From: Nitrosospira sp. Nsp11
Lineage (GTDB): Bacteria > Pseudomonadota > Gammaproteobacteria > Burkholderiales > Nitrosomonadaceae
Direction of reading: 5' to 3'
Assembly: GCF_900142705.1 (NCBI RefSeq)
Contig: NZ_FRBV01000009.1
Location: 49,339 to 113,338, forward strand
DNA length: 64,000 nt
In this document: piece after piece, positions 18,689 through 27,614 of the stretch
Layout: each line of letters opens with the position of its first letter
How positions within the stretch are numbered: position 1 is the first letter of the stretch
Program-made: the position numbers and the translations under genes
Notes under the pieces: model-generated
Database searches by the model: none
Told to the model about the DNA's origin: nothing
The model's input: only the letters and a program-made list of their open reading frames with translations

Positions 18689-19131
18689 GAGGGCTTTCCA
18701 AGCTGGTGGCGCAAAGGCGCGGGTACGCGTACGGGCTTGAGGCTGCCCGCTCCCACGCACACCGCCTGGACGGTTGCATTAACCAGCGTAGCAGGACCAC
18801 GCAGCACCTGTTGCGAGATCACGATGCGGCTGCTGCCTATTTCAGCCGCTTCCGCAGTGACATGCAGCAAATCATCCAGTAGCGCCGGCTTGAGGTATTC
18901 AATACTAAGTGAACGCACCATGAAAATTACCTTGTGAACCTGAATCAATGAGTGAATATCGAATCCGAGCTGCCGCAGCCATTCATAGCGGGCGCGCTCC
19001 ATGAAATCGAGATAAGTCGAATGATAAACTACTCCGCCCGCATCGGTGTCCTGATAGTAGACGCGAATGGGCAACGAAAAAGCGGTCTCGTCCGGATTAA
19101 CGGTAAATTTATCAACTTCTGTTGCTTTCAT
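18685..19131 (-). CDS. ybgC: Tol-Pal-associated acyl-CoA thioesterase YbgC
   Basis: Hotdog-fold thioesterase. The signature YYQDTDAGGVVYHSTYLDFMERAR contains the catalytic Asp near residue 24, followed by EWLRQLGFD. In proteobacteria YbgC is the first gene of the tol-pal operon and is linked to phospholipid or acyl-ACP metabolism. I start it at ATG 19131 rather than a TTG four codons upstream. The AT-rich stretch before it is a likely promoter area for the whole operon, though no clear hexamers are visible. Confidence 0.92.
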   Translation of the reverse strand: MKATEVDKFTVNPDETAFSLPIRVYYQDTDAGGVVYHSTYLDFMERARYEWLRQLGFDIHSLIQVHKVIFMVRSLSIEYLKPALLDDLLHVTAEAAEIGSSRIVISQQVLRGPATLVNATVQAVCVGAGSLKPVRVPAPLRHQLGKPS

Positions 19132-19304
19132 ATTTTTAAACAAAAAAATTTCGGTATTCGAGAGCGTCGTCTTTCCAATAGAAACCGAGCCTCCCTCAGC
19201 GCGGCTTCCATCATTCAGCTATCAGGCGTCGTGATTGCTGTGGACTCAGGTTATCCAGCGCCTCAAGCGGATTGCCGGGATCGATGGCGATTCATGCCGC
19301 GCCT

Positions 19305-20360
19305 TCATGGCTGGTCCTCTATCCACAACTCTCCGCTCAACCCAACCAATCCATTCTTCGGCAAGGCCATGCCGAAATGCTGATAGGCGATAGCCGTGGC
19401 CATGCGGCCGCGTGGTGTGCGCTTCATGTAGCCCTGCTGTATCAGGTACGGTTCCAGCACATCTTCAATGGTGCCACGCTCTTCGCTGATGGCGGCGGCG
19501 AGATTATCCACACCCACCGGGCCACCGCCGAATTTTTCCATGACGGCAAGCAGCAGTTTTCTGTCCATCACGTCGAGACCGATGAGGTCCACATCGAGCA
19601 TGATCAATGCAGCATCCGCCACGGGGCGGGTAATGTAACCATCGGCTTTGACTTCAGCGAAATCACGCACTCGCCGCAGCAGACGGTTTACTATGCGTGG
19701 CGTGCCGCGCGAGCGGCGCGCAATTTCCACCGCTCCATCGGAAGAAATTTCCACGTTCAGCAATCCCGCGGATCGAGTCACGATTTTAGTCAGCTCTTCC
19801 ACTGAATAAAATTCAAGGCGTGAAATAATGCCAAAACGATCGCGCAACGGGTTCGTCAGCATACCGGCGCGAGTAGTGGCGCCCACCAAAGTGAACGGTG
19901 GCAAATCGAGTTTGACAGACCGTGCCGCGGGACCTTCGCCTATCATGATATCGAGCTGATAGTCTTCCAGCGCGGGATAAAGAATCTCCTCCACGATAGG
20001 TGAAAGCCGATGAATTTCATCGATGAACAATACATCGTTGGGTTCGAGATTGGTCAGCAGGGCCGCCAGGTCGCCGGGGCGTTCCAGCACCGGGCCGGAC
20101 GTCTGGCGCAGGCTCACGCCCATCTCCCTAGCAATGATGTGCGCAAGCGTTGTCTTGCCCAGACCGGGCGGCCCGTACAGCAGCACGTGGTCGAGCGCCT
20201 CACCGCGGCGCCGTGCCGCCTCGATGAATATTTGCAACTGCCCACGAATTTTTTCCTGGCCGACGTACTCGGTCAGGTGCTTGGGGCGCAGTGCCCGCTC
20301 CAGCTCCTCTTCCTTGAGAGAGACGGGCGCGGAGGTAATCAATCGATCGGTTTCAATCAT
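19305..20360 (-). CDS. ruvB: Holliday junction branch migration ATPase RuvB
   Basis: AAA+ motor that drives branch migration with RuvA. Features are [20 protein letters not shown], Walker [12 protein letters not shown], Walker B FIDEIHRL, sensor GATTRAGML and a C-terminal winged helix ending in [16 protein letters not shown]. The start is ATG 20360. Length of 351 residues is normal. It lies 96 bases after ruvA on the same strand, completing the ruvC-ruvA-ruvB order. Confidence 0.96.
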   Translation of the reverse strand: MIETDRLITSAPVSLKEEELERALRPKHLTEYVGQEKIRGQLQIFIEAARRRGEALDHVLLYGPPGLGKTTLAHIIAREMGVSLRQTSGPVLERPGDLAALLTNLEPNDVLFIDEIHRLSPIVEEILYPALEDYQLDIMIGEGPAARSVKLDLPPFTLVGATTRAGMLTNPLRDRFGIISRLEFYSVEELTKIVTRSAGLLNVEISSDGAVEIARRSRGTPRIVNRLLRRVRDFAEVKADGYITRPVADAALIMLDVDLIGLDVMDRKLLLAVMEKFGGGPVGVDNLAAAISEERGTIEDVLEPYLIQQGYMKRTPRGRMATAIAYQHFGMALPKNGLVGLSGELWIEDQP

Positions 20361-20456
20361 AATCAAACACTAAAGCTGCACCTCTTATCCGTGTTGGGCT
20401 GGAAGTGAGTGGTGGCAGTAAACGCGCGCGATTCGAGCGCGGCCGTCGTGTTTCTT

Positions 20457-21050
20457 TTATTTGTCTTTCGATAGGAACTTCAACGCCTGACGTATGCCAT
20501 CGGATACGTTAACGTTGGCGGGTAACTGCTTGACTGCCCAATTGGCTTCCCGGTCATTATACCCCAGAGACAACAGGGCATTGAGCACGTCATTTGCGCT
20601 CGTTGTCATGAGCCCGACGCCTGAGGCATCTGCTGCGCCAGCCATGCCAAGGTCGAGCTTGTCGCGTAATTCCAGCAGCAAACGCTCGGCGGTTTTTTTG
20701 CCGATACCGGGGATCTTGATCAACCGCCCGCTATCCTGGGCCGCTACCGCGTGATGCAAATCAGCCACGCTCAGGCCAGACAGCAACGCAAGGGCTGTTC
20801 TTGCCCCGACGCCGGAAATCTTCACGAGCTGACGAAAAGCTTGCCGCTCTCCTTCGGTGGCGAAACCGAAAAGCAGATGCACGTCTTCGCGCACGACGAG
20901 GTGGGTGTGAAGCGTGATTCGCGCACCGATTGCCGGCAGATTATAGAACGTGCTCATGGGCACATCGATCTCGTACCCGAGGCCTTGTATGTCAACCAGC
21001 ACCAAGGGGGGAAATTTTTCCAGCAGCACACCGGTTATCCGGCCGATCAT
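20457..21050 (-). CDS. ruvA: Holliday junction recognition protein RuvA
   Basis: DNA junction-binding protein of 197 residues: an N-terminal OB fold ([20 protein letters not shown]), two helix-hairpin-helix motifs ([18 protein letters not shown] and [19 protein letters not shown]) and a C-terminal RuvB-binding domain ([16 protein letters not shown]). The start ATG at 21050 overlaps the ruvC stop by four bases. A longer frame extends into ruvC and is rejected. Confidence 0.95.
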   Translation of the reverse strand: MIGRITGVLLEKFPPLVLVDIQGLGYEIDVPMSTFYNLPAIGARITLHTHLVVREDVHLLFGFATEGERQAFRQLVKISGVGARTALALLSGLSVADLHHAVAAQDSGRLIKIPGIGKKTAERLLLELRDKLDLGMAGAADASGVGLMTTSANDVLNALLSLGYNDREANWAVKQLPANVNVSDGIRQALKFLSKDK

Positions 21051-21565
21051 ACCAGACGCCCCCGTTTCATGCGGTAGCCCGCTGTCGAAATTCCGCCCAG
21101 CCCCTGCCCCCCATGAGCATGGCAGATCGCGCAAGCAAGCGCATCCGCCGCATCTGCGCTGGGGCTACCGCCAAGTTGCAACAGACGCTTCACCATTTCC
21201 TGCACTTGCTCTTTTTTGGCATGCCCTTTGCCGACCACTGCCTGCTTGATCTGTAGCGCGGTGTACTCGGCGACGGCCAGATTATTCAGTACCGCCGTGC
21301 AAATCGCCGCCCCCCGGGCCTGCCCGAGCATTAGTGTGGATTTTGGATTAACGTTGACGAATACCTGTTCCACCGCGACTTGATCAGGCTGGTGCTGCGC
21401 GATCACCTCGTTAAGATGATCCATGATCGTCTTGAGGCGCAACGGTAGCTCGCCCTCTACCGTTTTGATACAACCGCTACTGACATAGGCCAGCTTGCTG
21501 CCGAATTTATCGATAACACCAAAGCCCGTAATGCGCAAGCCGGGGTCTATGCCAAGAATACGGAT
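21047..21565 (-). CDS. ruvC: Holliday junction resolvase RuvC, apparent AUC start
   Basis: Endonuclease that cleaves Holliday junctions. The protein reads (M)[18 protein letters not shown], with the catalytic Asp in GIDPG, then [21 protein letters not shown] and [12 protein letters not shown] with the other acidic residues. The family normally begins with MRILGIDPG. Here the codon at that place (21563-21565) is ATC, and the frame has no ATG, GTG or TTG between an upstream TAA and the TTG at 21538. Starting at that TTG would remove the catalytic Asp. An AGAAGGA ribosome site stands 6 bases before the ATC. Either AUC is the start or the sequence has a base error. Confidence 0.88.
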   Translation of the reverse strand: MRILGIDPGLRITGFGVIDKFGSKLAYVSSGCIKTVEGELPLRLKTIMDHLNEVIAQHQPDQVAVEQVFVNVNPKSTLMLGQARGAAICTAVLNNLAVAEYTALQIKQAVVGKGHAKKEQVQEMVKRLLQLGGSPSADAADALACAICHAHGGQGLGGISTAGYRMKRGRLV

Positions 21566-21652
21566 TTTTTTTCCTTCTGAATAAGCGCGACTATCAATTT
21601 AAATGCCGGAAAAAGCCTGCTTTCGGTCAAGTTGAAAAATAACCGCGCAAAC

Positions 21653-21676
21653 GGGAGCAAGCACAAACGCGCTCCC
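21653..21676. terminator. Weak hairpin between yebC and ruvC
   Basis: GGGAGC and GCTCCC form a 6-bp stem with a 12-base loop in the 146-base gap after the yebC stop. There is no adjacent U run in the minus-strand transcript, so termination is doubtful. Confidence 0.25.
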
Positions 21677-21711
21677 TGCATCGATTTTCCAATATATTCA
21701 GGGTAAAAATG

Positions 21712-22437
21712 CTATTCATCCAGCACTGCGGTAGTGTAAGCCTCTTGCACATCGTCTATATTTTCCAGCGCATCCAGCAGCTTTTGCATTTTGACTGAAT
21801 CATCACCGCTCAGCACGGTTTCACTGACAGGCTTCATCGTCACTTCGGCAAGCTCTGCCTTGAATCCTGCTTTCTCCAGCCCCGCTCTGACCGTCACAAA
21901 TTCATACGGCGCAGTAATGACTTCCATGCTTCCGTCATCATTGGTGACTACGTCCTCCGCGCCGGCATCGAGAGCGGCTTCCATCAGCTTTTCTTCGTCG
22001 GTGCCGGGCGCAAAAAGCATTTGCCCGCAATGCTTGAACAGGAATGCGACTGAGCCATCCGTACCGAGATTGCCGCCATACTTGGTAAAAGCATGGCGCA
22101 CATCCGCGACGGTACGCACGCGGTTGTCCGTCATGCAATCAACCAATACGGCTGCGCCAGCGATACCGTAGCCTTCATAACGTACTTCTTCATAGTTCAC
22201 GCCCTCCAGGTCGCCACTGCCGCGCTTGATTGCACGCTCGACGTTGTCCTTGGGCATGTTCTGCTCGTAAGCCTTGTCGACAGCCAGGCGCAACCGTGGG
22301 TTGCTGTTGGGATCCCCACCGCCAAGCCGCGCCGCAACGGTAATTTCTTTAATGAGCCGGGTAAAAATCTTGCCGCGCCTTGCGTCCTGCGCGGCTTTCT
22401 TGTGCTTGATATTAGCCCACTTGCTGTGACCGGCCAT
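21712..22437 (-). CDS. yebC: YebC/TACO1-family protein
   Basis: 241-residue member of the YebC/PmpR family, known in different bacteria as a DNA-binding regulator and as a translation factor for proline-rich stretches. The N-terminus [20 protein letters not shown] is invariant in the family, followed by [16 protein letters not shown] and [18 protein letters not shown]. Full length. It precedes ruvCAB as in many proteobacteria. Confidence 0.95.
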   Translation of the reverse strand: MAGHSKWANIKHKKAAQDARRGKIFTRLIKEITVAARLGGGDPNSNPRLRLAVDKAYEQNMPKDNVERAIKRGSGDLEGVNYEEVRYEGYGIAGAAVLVDCMTDNRVRTVADVRHAFTKYGGNLGTDGSVAFLFKHCGQMLFAPGTDEEKLMEAALDAGAEDVVTNDDGSMEVITAPYEFVTVRAGLEKAGFKAELAEVTMKPVSETVLSGDDSVKMQKLLDALENIDDVQEAYTTAVLDE

Positions 22438-22586
22438 GCGTATGCCCTATCCTTGTTATTGAAGTGGTGCAATGTTATCACTCCGCCTCGTGCCGATAAA
22501 GCGCAGCGCGGGCAAGGCTTTATTGGAAACTGCGTGGAAACAGTGCGGAAACAACGCCACCGGCGAAAATATGTTCTTCGCACGGG

Positions 22587-23717
22587 CTAGAATGGCCACT
22601 TATAGGGCGCGATATCCAGCGGTTGTGGTTTGTTCAGGATCATATTGGATATAAGCTGAGCGCTGCCCGGCGCCATGGTGATGCCGTAGCGGTAATGGCC
22701 GCTATTGAGATAAAGGTTCGGGATGTGGGGGTGGCTACCGACGACGGGGATATTATCAGGCGACCCCGGGCGTAATCCCGCCCAATGGCAGGAAAGAGTC
22801 GCTTCAGTCAATGCAGGCACGAGCGCGTGCGCTTTTTCGAGCAATAGTTTTCCCGCCTGAGCAGTCGTGCGTCTGTCGAAGCCGGTTTCCTCCAGAGTGC
22901 TACCGGCAAGAATGTGTCCATCCCGGCGCGGGATCAAATAAAAATTGTCCTGTTCCTGCAGCAGGATTGCGGGAAGCAGACCCGATTGTGCCTGGAACAG
23001 CAGAATCTGCCCTCGTACCGGCCAGATATCGAGCTTTAATGCATGCTCACGCAAAAGCCCGCCGCTCCATGCCCCAGCGGTGACGATGTAATTCGATGCA
23101 GTGAATTTCTCACCCCTGCTCGTACTGACCGATTGGACCCGCCCATGCTCAACCTGCCAATCGGTAATCTCGGCGTGCTCCTTAATGACGCCGCCACGCT
23201 GCCCTACCGCCTTCATCAACGCCTGCAATAAACGGGGGTTACGCACTTGGCAAACGTCCGGCAGCCAAAGCGCTGCTTCGTCAGTGGAGAGCAGCGGTGC
23301 AATTTCATGAGAGCGAACCTTGCTCAGCCGAAAATCGTGGAGAGCGCACCAAGCCTCGGCGTTATGCTCGCGGGCGCCCCGCAACGCTCCGCCGTGGCCT
23401 TCGCTGCCCGGTTCGCCGGTGGTGTGGGTTAAAACCAGCATACCGCTGGCCTGATACTCCGGATCAATGCCTGTATCGCACCGCAGCGCTTCGATAAACT
23501 TCGGAAATAGCGCATTGCTCAATTGCGTCAACCGCGTTACCGGGCAGGAATAATTCCACGGCAACAGTGGCGAAAGTATGCCGCCCCCCGCCCATGATGC
23601 CTCGCGGGCGCAGTGCTGACGCTCCAGTATGGTCACCGTTGCGCCAAGCCGCAGCAATTCATGCGCCACAGTCAGCCCGGCTATTCCGCCGCCGATAACA
23701 ATAATGTCACTACTCAA
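22587..23717 (-). CDS. thiO: Glycine oxidase ThiO
   Basis: FAD-dependent D-amino-acid-oxidase-fold enzyme that makes the glycine imine needed for thiazole in thiamine synthesis. The N-terminal dinucleotide motif GGGIAGLTVAHELLRLGA, the EASWAGGGILSPLLPW segment and the C-terminal HYRYGITMAPGSAQLISNMI with the FAD-contacting GxxxAP region are visible. Length of 376 residues is typical. It stands alone between tRNA-Lys and yebC; no other thi gene is in the window. Confidence 0.88.
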   Translation of the reverse strand: MSSDIIVIGGGIAGLTVAHELLRLGATVTILERQHCAREASWAGGGILSPLLPWNYSCPVTRLTQLSNALFPKFIEALRCDTGIDPEYQASGMLVLTHTTGEPGSEGHGGALRGAREHNAEAWCALHDFRLSKVRSHEIAPLLSTDEAALWLPDVCQVRNPRLLQALMKAVGQRGGVIKEHAEITDWQVEHGRVQSVSTSRGEKFTASNYIVTAGAWSGGLLREHALKLDIWPVRGQILLFQAQSGLLPAILLQEQDNFYLIPRRDGHILAGSTLEETGFDRRTTAQAGKLLLEKAHALVPALTEATLSCHWAGLRPGSPDNIPVVGSHPHIPNLYLNSGHYRYGITMAPGSAQLISNMILNKPQPLDIAPYKWPF

Positions 23718-23836
23718 GGATCAACTCTTCACAGGATGGGCGCGTTAAACCCGATTCTGCGCTGAAATGGGATGGGCAGGCAATCGCATTCGGACGAACT
23801 TGATCCAAAAAACTTTATATCGGAGAGGTGAGCCGT

Positions 23837-23842
23837 TATAAT
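23837..23842 (+). promoter_or_regulatory. -10 element of the tRNA-Lys promoter
   Basis: A perfect TATAAT ends 17 bases before the tRNA-Lys gene. The -35 region is weak (an AT-rich TTTATA about 17 bases upstream). Confidence 0.6.
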
Positions 23843-23859
23843 GCACGACCTTGGTAATT

Positions 23860-23935
23860 GGGTCGTTAGCTCAGCCGGTAGAGCAGCGGACTTTTAATCC
23901 GTTGGTCGCCAGTTCGAATCTGGCACGGCCTACCA
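23860..23935 (+). tRNA. tRNA-Lys (anticodon TTT)
   Basis: 76-base tRNA with a full cloverleaf: acceptor arms GGGTCGT/ACGGCCT (two G-U pairs), D arm GCTC...GAGC, anticodon arm GCGGA/TCCGT with loop CTTTTAA (anticodon TTT), T arm GCCAG-TTCGAAT-CTGGC and an encoded CCA end. Its 3' side borders the accessory region with the restriction system, and tRNA-Lys 3' ends are common integration sites. I saw no second copy of the tRNA end downstream. Confidence 0.95.
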
Positions 23936-23941
23936 ATAAAA

Positions 23942-23978
23942 ACAAGTACACAAGTACTTAAAACAAGTAAATACTTGT
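23942..23978. repeat. ACAAGTA iterons and palindrome beside tRNA-Lys
   Basis: Starting seven bases after the tRNA, ACAAGTAC occurs twice in tandem (23942-23957), and ACAAGTA appears again at 23963 as the left arm of the palindrome ACAAGTA-AA-TACTTGT (23963-23978). Together three direct copies and one inverted copy of a 7-mer lie within 37 bases. This looks like a protein-binding cluster, for example integrase arm sites or an operator. Confidence 0.55.
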
Positions 23979-24083
23979 CCTTTTCTAATAGAAACTCTAT
24001 AGTCCGGCTGTCTGCTATGAGTTACTTTGACAAATAGTGTTAAATGTGAACCGCTAGTTTCAAAATTTTTGCGTCGTTGATAT

Positions 24084-24111
24084 ATGACTCAAACCGACAC
24101 GTTTGAGTCAT
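24084..24111. repeat. Perfect inverted repeat, 11-bp arms
   Basis: ATGACTCAAAC, spacer CGACAC, GTTTGAGTCAT. It lies 140 bases beyond the stop codon of the restriction endonuclease gene. It may be a transcription terminator hairpin without a U tract, a recombination site or an operator. Confidence 0.6.
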
Positions 24112-24250
24112 TAATGGTAAACGAAAACCCAAGTTTTTCGACAGCCTCAACTTGGAAATTAAGAGGCGCACCTCTCTTTGCGAATCCCGCTCGAATGCAG
24201 AGTCAAGCCAACAAAGCCACGCAATATACTACTACACCTGTAACTTACGC

Positions 24251-25561
24251 TTAGAATTCCACTGAACCGAACTTCTGGTAAAGCTCCGGCAGATGCCGCA
24301 CCGACATCCTGAACTGGCTGCGTGCTTTCACCGTCGATTTCGCAGTGCTTGCATTCATTACCTTGGAACCCGGATCAAAGATCACCCGTCCTGCACACAG
24401 CGCCCCCAGATAGCGGTTGAAATCGGTGCCTTCCCCCAGTAGTGCAGGGCTGAAGTAGCGGTAGGCGGAAGCCTTTTCCTTCTCGCTTTCACTTTCATAT
24501 GAAACATAAGCCGCCTGTGCGTGTTTCTTGTTCCATGCAATCATCAGCCCGGCAAACGACCAAGCTGCTGCGCAACGTCCCCTATCCGTGAGCAACTCCA
24601 CTGCTCCACGGACGTCCTCGATGATTTTGCGCGACGGATTGAAGCCACGCACCGCTAATGTGAGGCAGGTTTTTGCATTCCGGCACTCGGCACGATGCGT
24701 ACCCGTGAAATATAACGTATCCTCTCCCGAGGGTTTGCCGTATTCACGGACAAAGGCTTTAACCCCCTCCCCACCATACATGCCGCCATCTGGTTCTGGC
24801 GTCATGAGGGTGATCCTGTGGCGACTAAAAGCTTTAATCTCCCAGCCTAGAAAATCAGGCTCGGCTCGGCCATTGGGAATGATTCCGAGTAACGCTTCCA
24901 GCGTATATCCGCCTCCATTTCGCGCCCTGTACGGAACAACCCCTCCTACCTTGTTCAAGCGGATGGATGGATGCCAGCCGACTTCCCTGATTTCTGCCAA
25001 TCTCTCAAGAAGAATGGATTTTGAGTCACGTCCAAGCAATGGCAAATTGAAGAACACGCTTTCTTGAGGAAATTCGCCGTAAATGTTGCGCTGTCGAAAT
25101 TCTTGGGCCACAGAGCTTTCTGCAGGTGCCAGATAAGCCAGTGTTTCACCGTTGTGGGTAATTCCGAAAAATAGAACACGACCATCCGGGCCATTATTAA
25201 AGCGCCGTTGGGCTGCAGGAACCGGCCTCAATTGTTCGTTGGGAGCATGTTTACACCCTTGAAGAAAACCGGACAGCCGAACCTCAGGGTATCGCGGGTA
25301 TAAAATAAGCTGTGCTCCCGTAGCTCTCTCCGTTGTACCGCCACCAACCCACACGAAGTTGAGTTTTGCTTTGTAGTTGCTGTCCTCGCCCTTCTCAGTC
25401 GCTTCAACTTTCACGAACGGGAACATCTGCACAACGTCAAGGTTTCCTCCGAGGTAAATTTGCTGCTTGCTGTTATCATTTTCCGCAAGTGGTTTGCAGA
25501 AGGCCTGAACAGCCCCCAGTTCTGCAAAGCGCCCTAACAAACCAGCGAGATCAGCAAACAT
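24251..25561 (-). CDS. MvaI/BcnI-family restriction endonuclease
   Basis: 436-residue protein. The segment RNGGGYTLEALLGI then NGRAEPDFLGWEIKAF is the PD-(D/E)xK-like active region of the MvaI/BcnI family (E in the strand before, D and ExK in PDFLGWEIK). MvaI cuts CCWGG and BcnI cuts CCSGG as monomers that nick each strand in turn. The protein is longer than those enzymes, with about 200 extra N-terminal residues of unknown fold. A strong AAGGAG ribosome site precedes ATG 25561. It is the last gene of a dcm-vsr-REase cassette. Specificity is inferred from the neighbours only. Confidence 0.78.
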   Translation of the reverse strand: MFADLAGLLGRFAELGAVQAFCKPLAENDNSKQQIYLGGNLDVVQMFPFVKVEATEKGEDSNYKAKLNFVWVGGGTTERATGAQLILYPRYPEVRLSGFLQGCKHAPNEQLRPVPAAQRRFNNGPDGRVLFFGITHNGETLAYLAPAESSVAQEFRQRNIYGEFPQESVFFNLPLLGRDSKSILLERLAEIREVGWHPSIRLNKVGGVVPYRARNGGGYTLEALLGIIPNGRAEPDFLGWEIKAFSRHRITLMTPEPDGGMYGGEGVKAFVREYGKPSGEDTLYFTGTHRAECRNAKTCLTLAVRGFNPSRKIIEDVRGAVELLTDRGRCAAAWSFAGLMIAWNKKHAQAAYVSYESESEKEKASAYRYFSPALLGEGTDFNRYLGALCAGRVIFDPGSKVMNASTAKSTVKARSQFRMSVRHLPELYQKFGSVEF

Positions 25562-25590
25562 GGTTCTCCTTTGAAATGGACGTCTGGCTG

Positions 25591-26070
25591 TCAGTTACTT
25601 GATTGCTCTTGTAGCCCTTGCTCATCAATTTTAGCTGCAACAGAGCTCCCGGATAGCCACTGCGCAGCAAGAGCCACAACATCAAGCCTTTCCGGCTCTC
25701 GTTGACATGTACGAATGGCACATTCCCAAACAATTAAGCAACGCCAGCCAGCTTTAAGTTGAAGCTCCAGATTTCGCTTGTCTCTTTGGCTATTTAGATC
25801 AATCTTACTTCGCCAAAACACCGTATTCGTTGCAGGGAGCTTGAAGTAGCGGCAATCGTGTGCATGCCAGAAACATCCATGAATTACAACAAGCGCGCGA
25901 TACTTTGGCAGCACAATATCCGGCTTGCCAGGAATATCTTTTGCATGAAGCCTGAAACGGAAGCCAAGGGCGTGAAGCCTCTTTCTGAGGAAAATTTCCG
26001 GGCGAGTGTTTTTCGCTCGGATACCGGACATCATCCGGCTACGGGTAGCTGAGTCAACAACGTCCGCCAT
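25591..26070 (-). CDS. vsr: Very short patch repair endonuclease Vsr
   Basis: Sequence- and mismatch-specific nicking enzyme that repairs T:G mismatches arising from deaminated 5-methylcytosine at Dcm-type sites. Family features are RSRMMSGIRAKNTRPE, FRLHAKDIPGKPDIVLPKY (active-site Asp), VVIHGCFWHAHDC (zinc-ligand region) and WRSKI...RDKRN. I start it at ATG 26070. It sits between the C5-methyltransferase and the restriction gene, 29 bases before the latter, matching its role of limiting C-to-T mutation caused by the methyltransferase. Confidence 0.92.
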   Translation of the reverse strand: MADVVDSATRSRMMSGIRAKNTRPEIFLRKRLHALGFRFRLHAKDIPGKPDIVLPKYRALVVIHGCFWHAHDCRYFKLPATNTVFWRSKIDLNSQRDKRNLELQLKAGWRCLIVWECAIRTCQREPERLDVVALAAQWLSGSSVAAKIDEQGLQEQSSN

Positions 26071-26081
26071 CAGGCTTCCAG

Positions 26082-26186
26082 TTAAATGCCGCAAGCGTTC
26101 ATGAAAATCGGATAAGTGGTTTCAATCGCCTTTTTGTACCCAATCCCTTCCTCAAACTTGGTTAGCAAAAAACACAATTCTCTCAT
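26082..26186 (-). CDS. Possible 34-residue leader ORF before vsr
   Basis: A short frame with ATG (26186) and TAA (26082) ends 11 bases before the vsr start. It would encode a 34-residue peptide containing CFLLTKFEEGIGYKKAIE. I recognise no family. It may be a leader peptide, a remnant, or chance; the rest of the 270-base gap shows no other gene. Confidence 0.25.
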   Translation of the reverse strand: MRELCFLLTKFEEGIGYKKAIETTYPIFMNACGI

Positions 26187-26339
26187 CTAACTATTCGCGA
26201 AGAAATATGTGCGCTGTTCTAAATGCGGATAATATAAGTGGGATCATCCTGAGGATGGAAAAGCAAATTGCTGCAATAAAACGCCATCAAAATTTGGTTT
26301 TGCGAAGGGAATAAATGATTGGGTACGCATGACTTTCGC

Positions 26340-27614
26340 TCAAGCAGGTATGTAACTAAGGGGTAACTCAGGTTCCAAGATCTCAGCTTCCAGTATTGGT
26401 TGCATCAATCTTGCAATATAAGCCATAACATCAACAACAACAGAATTTCCAAACTGTTTATATGCCCGCGTATCCGACACTGGAATCCTGAACGTGTCTG
26501 GGAAGCCCATCAGTCGTGCGCATTCTCGCGGCGTCAGGCGGCGCGGATTAATGGTATCTCCCTGATAGACAAGAATTTCCGAACCGTCCTTGTAGTAACG
26601 TGCGGACAAGGTGCGGGTGATACTGTCTGGAGTAACCAGACCGAAACCGAAACCATTGCCCTTGGCCCGATGTTTTTCTGCATAGCTCTGCAAATAAGCC
26701 CATAACTTGTCGGTTAGCGTGTATTTGGAATCAACTTGCTGTGCGGTGTGGTTGAAAAAGCGATCCCCGTCCCACGATAAAAGAGGCTCGCTGCCATCGG
26801 TCTTGTGCAGAATCTTGCGTAATGTGTGCCTGCTCTTAGCGGGCAACGGCAGGACATCGAAATCAAAATTTACGGGTTCGCGAAAGCCGACGATGAGAAT
26901 CCGTTCACGGTGCTGAGGCACGAAGTGGGCGCCGTCAATCACGCGGTGATGGATGTGATAACCCAGTTCATCCTTCAGCGTTCGGCAAATGACATCGAAA
27001 GTTCTCCCCTTATCGTGCGAAACGAGATTCTTGACGTTTTCCAGCAGAAAAGCGCGTGGCTGTTTTTCCTCGATGATGCGAGCAACATCAAAAAAAAGAG
27101 TTCCTTGCGTTTCGCAAGCGAAGCCATGCGCCTTGCCGAGCGCATTTTTTTTGCTGACCCCGGCAATGGAAAACGGCTGGCAGGGGAAACCTGCCAGCAG
27201 GACATCGTGATTTGGAATGTCCGCTGCTGCCACTTGCGTGATGTCTCCATTGATCTGATGTCCGCCGGGGAAATTGTCAGCATAGGTTTTCTTCGCGTAA
27301 CTGTCCCATTCGCTGGTGAACACGCAGCGCCCGCCCAAGCCCTCGAAGGCCATGCGGATGCCACCAATGCCAGCAAAAAGGTCGATGAAGGTGAATGGGG
27401 CATCGCCGACAAGTGGCAACTCCAGCGGCAGAAGACGTTGCAGACCGAATGCGTAATGTGCCGGTACTGACTGCTCGACTACCCAACGGCGGACTGTACG
27501 CGCATCAACGCCTAAATGGCGAGCAATCTCTGCTTGTTTGTGGGTTTTGAACGCAGCTGTGAGGTAGCTCGTCGCAATATCTCGGTCGGGGCCAGTGTGA
27601 AGGATTGTGGCCAT
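26340..27614 (-). CDS. dcm: DNA (cytosine-5) methyltransferase with N-terminal HTH
   Basis: C5-cytosine methyltransferase with the ordered motifs [12 protein letters not shown] (I), GFPCQPFS with the catalytic Cys (IV), ENVKNL (VI), [11 protein letters not shown] (VIII) and YKQFGNSV (X), with a target-recognition region between VIII and IX. Residues about 25-55 ([19 protein letters not shown]) form a helix-turn-helix, as in enzymes of the M.SsoII type that repress their own gene. Together with Vsr and an MvaI/BcnI-type nuclease this suggests a CCWGG- or CCSGG-like target. GGAG precedes the ATG. It is the first gene of the cassette. Confidence 0.92.
   Translation of the reverse strand: MATILHTGPDRDIATSYLTAAFKTHKQAEIARHLGVDARTVRRWVVEQSVPAHYAFGLQRLLPLELPLVGDAPFTFIDLFAGIGGIRMAFEGLGGRCVFTSEWDSYAKKTYADNFPGGHQINGDITQVAAADIPNHDVLLAGFPCQPFSIAGVSKKNALGKAHGFACETQGTLFFDVARIIEEKQPRAFLLENVKNLVSHDKGRTFDVICRTLKDELGYHIHHRVIDGAHFVPQHRERILIVGFREPVNFDFDVLPLPAKSRHTLRKILHKTDGSEPLLSWDGDRFFNHTAQQVDSKYTLTDKLWAYLQSYAEKHRAKGNGFGFGLVTPDSITRTLSARYYKDGSEILVYQGDTINPRRLTPRECARLMGFPDTFRIPVSDTRAYKQFGNSVVVDVMAYIARLMQPILEAEILEPELPLSYIPA

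Larger units (their letters stand above)
23936..24250. other. AT-rich gap between tRNA-Lys and the restriction gene
   Basis: About 315 bases without a gene. It contains the ACAAGTA cluster and the 11-bp-stem palindrome listed separately, and is richer in A+T than the flanking genes, consistent with foreign DNA joined at the tRNA. Confidence 0.6.
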
